Below, one piece after another: positions 5,713 to 9,258 of a stretch of DNA of 9,258 nt. The stretch's first letter is position 1. Every line of letters starts with the position of its first letter. Under the pieces are notes generated by a model, which had not been told where the DNA came from, did not search any database, and saw only the letters and a list, made by a program, of their open reading frames with translations. The stretch is taken from the NCBI GenBank assembly GCA_031285975.1, contig JAITVE010000299.1:1-9258 (forward strand), written 5' to 3'. Origin of the DNA: Candidatus Adiutrix sp. (lineage in GTDB: Bacteria > Desulfobacterota > Desulfarculia > Adiutricales > Adiutricaceae). The translations under genes were made by a program, and so were the position numbers.

Positions 5713-6073
5713 AGACGGCCCTCCGATGGGTTATTTCTTCGCTATCGTCCAGCCGTTTCCATTGTCCCCCTGATCCATGATAGGTTTCAATAAGCAATTC
5801 ATATAACACACCAGAATTATTTGTAAAATACGCTTCAAAGCAATCCGGCCACGGCCCTTTTTCTGGAATATTTTCAATCGCTATGAATGGTACGTCGCTG
5901 GCATCGTATTTGATTTGCTGCAACTGTCCCATTGCCACCCAGTGGCGCAGTTCTTTTAAAAAACTTCTGAACTGTATCGGGGATTTGATAGGCCATATCT
6001 CGGGCCAGGGATACTCCTCTTCAGAAGAAGGGCTACCGCCTATCACATTACACGCGCAATTTTTATCTGTCAC
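5705..6073 (-). CDS. Unrecognised 122-residue acidic protein, possibly immunity-like
   Basis: I do not recognise this protein with certainty. It is small, soluble and acidic, rich in tryptophan and proline, with no signal peptide or membrane segment. A cysteine-containing N-terminus (NCACNV) precedes EEEYPWPEIWPIKSP. The body FRSFLKELRHWVAMGQLQQI reads as a helix, followed by strands and FEAYFTNNSGVLYELLIETY then HGSGGQWKRL (98-108). That general pattern recalls small immunity or SMI1/SUKH-like proteins of toxin systems, but this is only a resemblance. The start is GTG at 6073 with AAAGGAGG (6078-6085) just upstream. Its last codons overlap the glycosyltransferase start by 8 nt. It is AT-richer than that partner, which suggests separate origin. 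Confidence 0.7.
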   Translation of the reverse strand: MTDKNCACNVIGGSPSSEEEYPWPEIWPIKSPIQFRSFLKELRHWVAMGQLQQIKYDASDVPFIAIENIPEKGPWPDCFEAYFTNNSGVLYELLIETYHGSGGQWKRLDDSEEITHRRAVCG

Positions 6074-6095
6074 AGCGCCTCCTTTCGTTTACAAT

Positions 6096-6124
6096 AAATT
6101 ACTGGATAATCTGTTGCGAGTCAA
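6096..6124 (-). promoter_or_regulatory. Possible promoter of the 122-residue protein and glycosyltransferase pair
   Basis: Reading leftward, TTGACT (6119-6124, 5 of 6 matches to the -35) is followed after 17 nt by TAATTT (6096-6101, 3 of 6 to the -10). It ends about 23 nt before the GTG start, with the strong ribosome site in between. The position downstream of the chemoreceptor terminator makes an independent promoter reasonable. Confidence 0.35.
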
Positions 6125-6178
6125 CGGTAAAACCTGATGAAGAAGGCGGCTCTTGTCTGTGTTTCTGCAAACGGAATG

Positions 6179-6208
6179 AAAAAGCCCCGAGCCGTGGGGC
6201 TCGGGGCT
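6179..6208 (-). terminator. Rho-independent terminator of the chemoreceptor gene
   Basis: AGCCCCGAGCC (6183-6193) and GGCTCGGGGCT (6198-6208) form a perfect 11-bp GC-rich stem with a 4-nt loop. On the minus strand the stem runs into TTTTT (6183 down to 6179). It begins about 20 nt beyond the chemoreceptor stop. Confidence 0.88.
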
Positions 6209-6227
6209 GGAATGGGGTTTGTGTGGG

Positions 6228-8159
6228 TTAGAAGTCGAAGTCGTCGTCCATGGGCAGGGCCTTGGGGGAACTGACCGTTTTGGGCGCCGCCAGTTTCGCT
6301 GCCGGGACGGCGGGCTTGTAGGCGGCTTCGGCTTTTCGCAATTGCCCGGTCTGGGCGCCGTGCACCAGGGCGCGGATTTCTTCCACGGCGGAGAGCAGGT
6401 TCCCGGCCTGGAGGGAGAGCTGCCCGGCCGCGCTGGCGGATTCCTCGGCGGAAGCCGCGTTGGATTGGGTCACTTTGTCCATCTGGCTCATGGCGATGGT
6501 GATCTGGCTGATGCCCTGGGACTGTTCCTTGGAAGCCGCCGCCACTTCGCTCAGAAGCTCGGCCACTTTGCCCGCGTTGTTTTCCACGGTTTTGAAGTTC
6601 TCGGCCGTGGCGTTGACCATGGTGGAGCCGGAGTTGATGTTGCTGATGGTCGAGGCGATGAGGTCAGAGGTGTTCTTGGCCGCGTCCGCGCTGCGAATGG
6701 CCAGGTTGCGCACTTCGTCCGCCACCACAGCAAAGCCCGCCCCGGCCTCGCCGGCCCGCGCCGCTTCCACGGCCGCGTTCAAGGCCAGAAGGTTGGTCTG
6801 GAAGGCTATCTCGTCGATAGTCTTGATGATTTTGCTGATTTCGTTGCCGGAGATGGAGATTTCGTCCATCGCCTTGATGACGTTTTCCATGGACTGCCCG
6901 GCCTGGTCAACCGAGACGGTGGCCTGGGCCATCAGGGCGTTGGCTTCCGCCGCGTTGTCGGCGTTGCGGTTGGTCATGGAGCTTAGCTCTTCCAGGGCCG
7001 CGCTGGTTTCTTCAAGGGAGGCCGCGTTTTCGGTGGCCCCTTCGGCCAGGGAGTTGGAGGCCTGGGAAAGCTGGCCGGAAGCGTTATCCACTTCTTCAGA
7101 GCCTTCGGACAGCACCTCTATCACGTGGTTGATGGGTTTGGTGATGCCGCGGGTCAGGAAGATGGCCATAATCATGCTGACGGCGATGGCTACCAGGGTA
7201 CCGGCCAGGAGGGCGACCACGACCTGGTTGGAGGCCGATTGGGAAGCGTCGGCTTCTGCCAGGGCCATCCTGTCGCCCACTTCCCGCAGTTTGGCCGCGC
7301 CTTCGCTGACCGCGGCGTTCAGAACCCCGCGCGTCTGGGCGGCTTTTGTGTTGGAGTCGTACCTATTAGTCAAATCCAGCATTGCTTTATCAATGCCATT
7401 CAAGAGGACTGACATCTGCGACACATACTCTCGCGCTTCTTCAGTCTGATTTGAACCAGTCACAATTTCCAAAGACTCATGAGCCTTTCTGCTTGATTCT
7501 CCCAGTGATTTCAAAAGCTCAAGGTTATCATCCGCAGCGGCTCGCTGGATGTTAAGAACCAGGGTATTAACGGCAAACAATACGTTTTTAATCTCGTTAA
7601 TACGTTTTGCCCTATTTACTAACGTCGCAGGGTCGGCGTTTGAATAAATCTCAGACTCCTGCCTCTTGGCTTGAAACAGTAAAAGATTGTTTACTATCTC
7701 AACAAAAGAATCCCGGTCTTCCATGATCTGGTGACGAATACTGTAAATGGCCTCTTCATTCGGCTTAAGTTCAACAGCCATCTTGCTGTACGCAGCATAG
7801 TCAGCTTTCAGCTTTTCGAAAGTATCCACTACCTCTGGCACTTGGATATAGTGAGCATTGGGCGACTGCAAGTTGCCGGCTACTTTATCAAAGCCTGCAC
7901 GCACAGCCTTTCCATATTCAAGGGAAGAATTCCAGGCCGCTTCGCTGCGGTTAATCATGTACGTCCGCATCTGGAAGCCTTCCATGGCCGCGTCGAATTG
8001 GATTTCAGAGGCCTGCTCCAAAAGGGGCAGCAGGTTTTCGTTCAGGTTGAGGGCGCCTTTTTGCACGGGGCGCATGAAGATAAAAACGGCCGCGACCAGG
8101 ATGATGAATATCACGTTGGTCAGCACGAATCCCAACACTATTTTAGTTCCGAGTTTCAT
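6228..8159 (-). CDS. Methyl-accepting chemotaxis protein (transmembrane chemoreceptor)
   Basis: This 643-residue inner-membrane receptor should signal through CheW and CheA to the flagellar motor. TM1 spans about 7-29. A mainly helical periplasmic sensor spans about 30-312, long enough for a bimodular (HBM-like) helical bundle, and TM2 spans about 313-335. Only a short HAMP-like stretch ([17 protein letters not shown]) precedes the coiled coil. The methylation region includes [19 protein letters not shown] (377-395). The conserved signalling hairpin tip, [20 protein letters not shown] then [18 protein letters not shown], is at 450-487. The tail ends DDDFDF and lacks an NWETF-type CheR/CheB tether. 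The start is ATG at 8159 with AAAGGAG 6 nt upstream. DNA for residues about 77-271 is visibly AT-richer than the rest, suggesting sensor exchange. The ligand cannot be inferred. Confidence 0.95.
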   Translation of the reverse strand: MKLGTKIVLGFVLTNVIFIILVAAVFIFMRPVQKGALNLNENLLPLLEQASEIQFDAAMEGFQMRTYMINRSEAAWNSSLEYGKAVRAGFDKVAGNLQSPNAHYIQVPEVVDTFEKLKADYAAYSKMAVELKPNEEAIYSIRHQIMEDRDSFVEIVNNLLLFQAKRQESEIYSNADPATLVNRAKRINEIKNVLFAVNTLVLNIQRAAADDNLELLKSLGESSRKAHESLEIVTGSNQTEEAREYVSQMSVLLNGIDKAMLDLTNRYDSNTKAAQTRGVLNAAVSEGAAKLREVGDRMALAEADASQSASNQVVVALLAGTLVAIAVSMIMAIFLTRGITKPINHVIEVLSEGSEEVDNASGQLSQASNSLAEGATENAASLEETSAALEELSSMTNRNADNAAEANALMAQATVSVDQAGQSMENVIKAMDEISISGNEISKIIKTIDEIAFQTNLLALNAAVEAARAGEAGAGFAVVADEVRNLAIRSADAAKNTSDLIASTISNINSGSTMVNATAENFKTVENNAGKVAELLSEVAAASKEQSQGISQITIAMSQMDKVTQSNAASAEESASAAGQLSLQAGNLLSAVEEIRALVHGAQTGQLRKAEAAYKPAVPAAKLAAPKTVSSPKALPMDDDFDF

Positions 8160-8201
8160 ATATGGCTCCTTTGATTTTAAGCCCGGCCTAGCGGGGCCTA
8201 A

Positions 8202-8297
8202 ATGGCGCTGATTGATTTGGGCCGCGTGGCCTGGGCCCAGGGCGGCTGCCTTCTTGAAATCTTCGGCGAGACGCGACGGGCTGATTTCGTTTCTTGA
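8202..8297 (+). pseudogene. Coding-like fragment of 31 codons
   Basis: ATG at 8202 opens [20 protein letters not shown] and ends TRRADFVS before TGA at 8295-8297. Codon third positions are mostly G or C, as in the host genes, until the composition turns AT-rich close to the stop. There is no good ribosome binding site. It may be the 5' remnant of a gene, part of a dispersed repeat, or simply untranslated leader of the opposite-strand chemoreceptor. Confidence 0.2.
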
Positions 8298-8380
8298 ACA
8301 TTATGGGCTGAATACGGTCGAGCGCCCATCCCTCTCAATATCACCAAAGTACCGTAAGCTTGTTCGTAAAGTTTATAAAC

Positions 8381-8407
8381 GTATCGGCACTTTTTATAAA
8401 TACTTGA
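8381..8407 (-). promoter_or_regulatory. Candidate sigma-28 (FliA) promoter of the chemoreceptor
   Basis: On the minus strand TCAAGTAT (8400-8407), an 11-nt spacer and GCCGATAC (8381-8388) follow the flagellar sigma-28 consensus TAAAGTTT-N11-GCCGATAA, with 6 of 8 and 7 of 8 matches and exact spacing. Chemoreceptor genes are classic FliA targets. The predicted leader is about 215 nt, which is long. No other convincing promoter was seen nearer the gene. Confidence 0.55.
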
Positions 8408-8610
8408 GCAAGTCCCCAATTCGCCGTAGGGCAGGGGCGTCTCTTGGGATTAAAGTAAGTATTGAAATAAAGTTTGTAAAGTGTAATTGAAAAATAATTT
8501 TGCTTAAATGCCAATATTGTTATCTGGGCGGCCAATCTCCCTCTCCCTGGCCTTGCCCGGAAGACAGCAGAAGCTCGCCGTCACGAGGAATTTGAGGTCA
8601 TCCGCCAAAC

Positions 8611-8645
8611 AAAACAGCGGCGCGAAAAGCTTCGTGCCGCTGTTT
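8611..8645 (-). terminator. Rho-independent terminator of rsmA
   Basis: AAACAGCGGC (8612-8621) pairs with GCCGCTGTTT (8636-8645). The stem continues through a G-T pair and CGAA/TTCG to a 4-nt loop, about 15 pairs in all. Read leftward, the stem ends in a T-rich run, TTTTGTTTG. It lies about 27 nt beyond the rsmA stop. Confidence 0.85.
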
Positions 8646-8671
8646 AACTGTGTGGAATTATGGATAATATC

Positions 8672-9258
8672 TTATATCGTATCTGACGGAACCGGGCGCT
8701 TCTCCAGGGCCAGAGCCAGGGCGGCCAGGGTGGGCGGGGCTAGGGTCTCCGGGCGGAGGGTGGGCTCGACGCCCAAAGCGGCCAGGGCGGCGGCGGAGCG
8801 GTCGCGCCCGTACGCTTTGGCCAAATTGTTGAGGATTGTTTTGCGGCGGGCGGCAAAGGCCGCGGCGGTGAAGCGGCCCAGAGTTTGGGGGGCGACACCC
8901 GGCTCCCGCTCCGGCGGCAGGGGGCGCAGGGCGACGACCGCACTGTCCACCTGGGGCCGTGGGTGGAAGGCCGAGGGGGGCACGTCAATGAGGCCCCGCA
9001 CGTCATACCACAGGCTCAGGGCCACGGTGAGGCGGCCGTAATCCTTCGTGCCGGGCCCGGCGGTGAGGCGCTGGGCCATTTCCTTTTGCAGCATGAACAC
9101 CGCCCCGGAAAAGGAGCGGCGGAGGTTCAGCAGCCAGAAAAGCGCCGGGCTGGAAATATTGTAGGGCAGATTGCCGCAGAGGAAGAGGGGGCGGCCCGTG
9201 GGCAGGTCGGCCTCGCCCAGGCTGAGAATGTCCCGGTGGAGCACCGTCAACCGGCCTT
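8672..9258 (-). CDS. rsmA: 16S rRNA dimethyladenosine transferase RsmA/KsgA, 5' part outside the window
   Basis: RsmA uses S-adenosylmethionine to dimethylate two adjacent adenines near the 3' end of 16S rRNA during small-subunit maturation. About 194 C-terminal residues are visible, out of roughly 270 usual for the family. They include the catalytic motif NLPYNISSP (NLPY at 9161-9172), FMLQKEMAQRL then GTKDYGRLTV, the FHPRPQVDSAVV strand, and the C-terminal helical domain with AFAARRKTILNNL. The N-terminal SAM-binding motif lies beyond the right edge. The frame stays open to position 9258, so the TTG at 9250 should not be taken as the start. The gene ends at TAA (8672-8674), followed by a strong terminator. 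Confidence 0.95.
   Translation of the reverse strand, partial: GRLTVLHRDILSLGEADLPTGRPLFLCGNLPYNISSPALFWLLNLRRSFSGAVFMLQKEMAQRLTAGPGTKDYGRLTVALSLWYDVRGLIDVPPSAFHPRPQVDSAVVALRPLPPEREPGVAPQTLGRFTAAAFAARRKTILNNLAKAYGRDRSAAALAALGVEPTLRPETLAPPTLAALALALEKRPVPSDTI

Larger units (their letters stand above)
8160..8610. other. Spacer upstream of the chemoreceptor
   Basis: About 450 bp separate the chemoreceptor start from the rsmA terminator. The segment next to the receptor (8181-8300) is GC-rich, with a 12-bp palindrome CCTGGGCCCAGG (8230-8241) and a 31-codon frame (8202-8297). The part from about 8300 to 8520 is AT-rich and holds the candidate sigma-28 promoter. The stretch 8520-8610 is GC-richer with nothing recognised. 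Open frames across here, including a lysine-rich one ending near 8490, lack good starts or ribosome sites. Confidence 0.5.

Noticed and set aside
4105..5793. 562-codon open frame on the plus strand
   Set aside because: It is antisense to the glycosyltransferase. Glycine-, glutamine- and arginine-rich low-complexity translation without motifs is expected opposite a GC-rich gene.
6460..7449. 329-codon open frame on the plus strand
   Set aside because: It lies opposite the highly conserved chemoreceptor signalling domain. The serine- and alanine-rich translation has no domain and the start is unsupported.
8212..8490. 92-codon plus-strand frame with lysine-rich C-terminus
   Set aside because: It needs a non-ATG start without a ribosome site and crosses a composition boundary. 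The sigma-28 promoter candidate runs through it on the other strand.
1..9258. CRISPR array, rRNA or intact insertion sequence
   Set aside because: No regularly spaced repeats, rRNA-like sequence or transposase motifs were seen on either strand.

Overview
The window is a GC-rich bacterial chromosome segment interrupted by several AT-rich patches. Its gene content resembles a Desulfovibrionaceae-type motile anaerobe: a histidine-utilisation regulator, a small nitroreductase, a CgeB-like glycosyltransferase with a Maf-like N-terminus, a large chemoreceptor, and rsmA. The taxonomic guess rests on gene style and composition only and is moderate at best.

Region 1 (1-2640) is a histidine-degradation control locus. 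hutC (minus strand) is divergent from a plus-strand run of dinJ, yafQ, hutD and a nitroreductase. A TGTA-N2-TACA site, the form known for HutC operators, overlaps the predicted -35 of hutC. The dinJ-yafQ toxin-antitoxin pair sits between hutC and hutD, and hutD starts 28 nt after the toxin stop with no visible promoter of its own. hutD may therefore depend on toxin-antitoxin or divergent-region transcription.

Region 2 (2641-4068) is mostly non-coding or AT-rich. It opens with a 100-bp element bounded by inverted TAGAGC ends that fits exactly between two convergent genes and supplies the stop codon of one of them. Next is an AT-rich orphan gene whose GHG and SCSAG motifs suggest a caspase-fold (clan CD) cysteine peptidase. 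About 570 bp follow, holding a nested palindrome and a dense series of hairpins, one with mutually exclusive pairings.

Region 3 (4069-6208) is a minus-strand pair: an unrecognised 122-residue protein, possibly immunity-like, whose end overlaps the start of a 547-residue glycosyltransferase. A possible promoter precedes the pair. The terminator at 6179-6208 belongs to the chemoreceptor upstream of it.

Region 4 (6228-8671) holds a 643-residue methyl-accepting chemotaxis protein whose periplasmic sensor is markedly AT-richer than the rest. A candidate flagellar sigma-28 promoter lies about 215 nt upstream. The spacer also holds a short coding-like fragment and the rsmA terminator.

Region 5 (8672-9258) is the C-terminal part of rsmA (16S rRNA dimethyladenosine transferase), cut by the window edge.

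The best candidates for something undescribed are the caspase-like orphan with its bounding element, the alternative-pairing hairpin cluster, and the 122-residue protein coupled to the glycosyltransferase.
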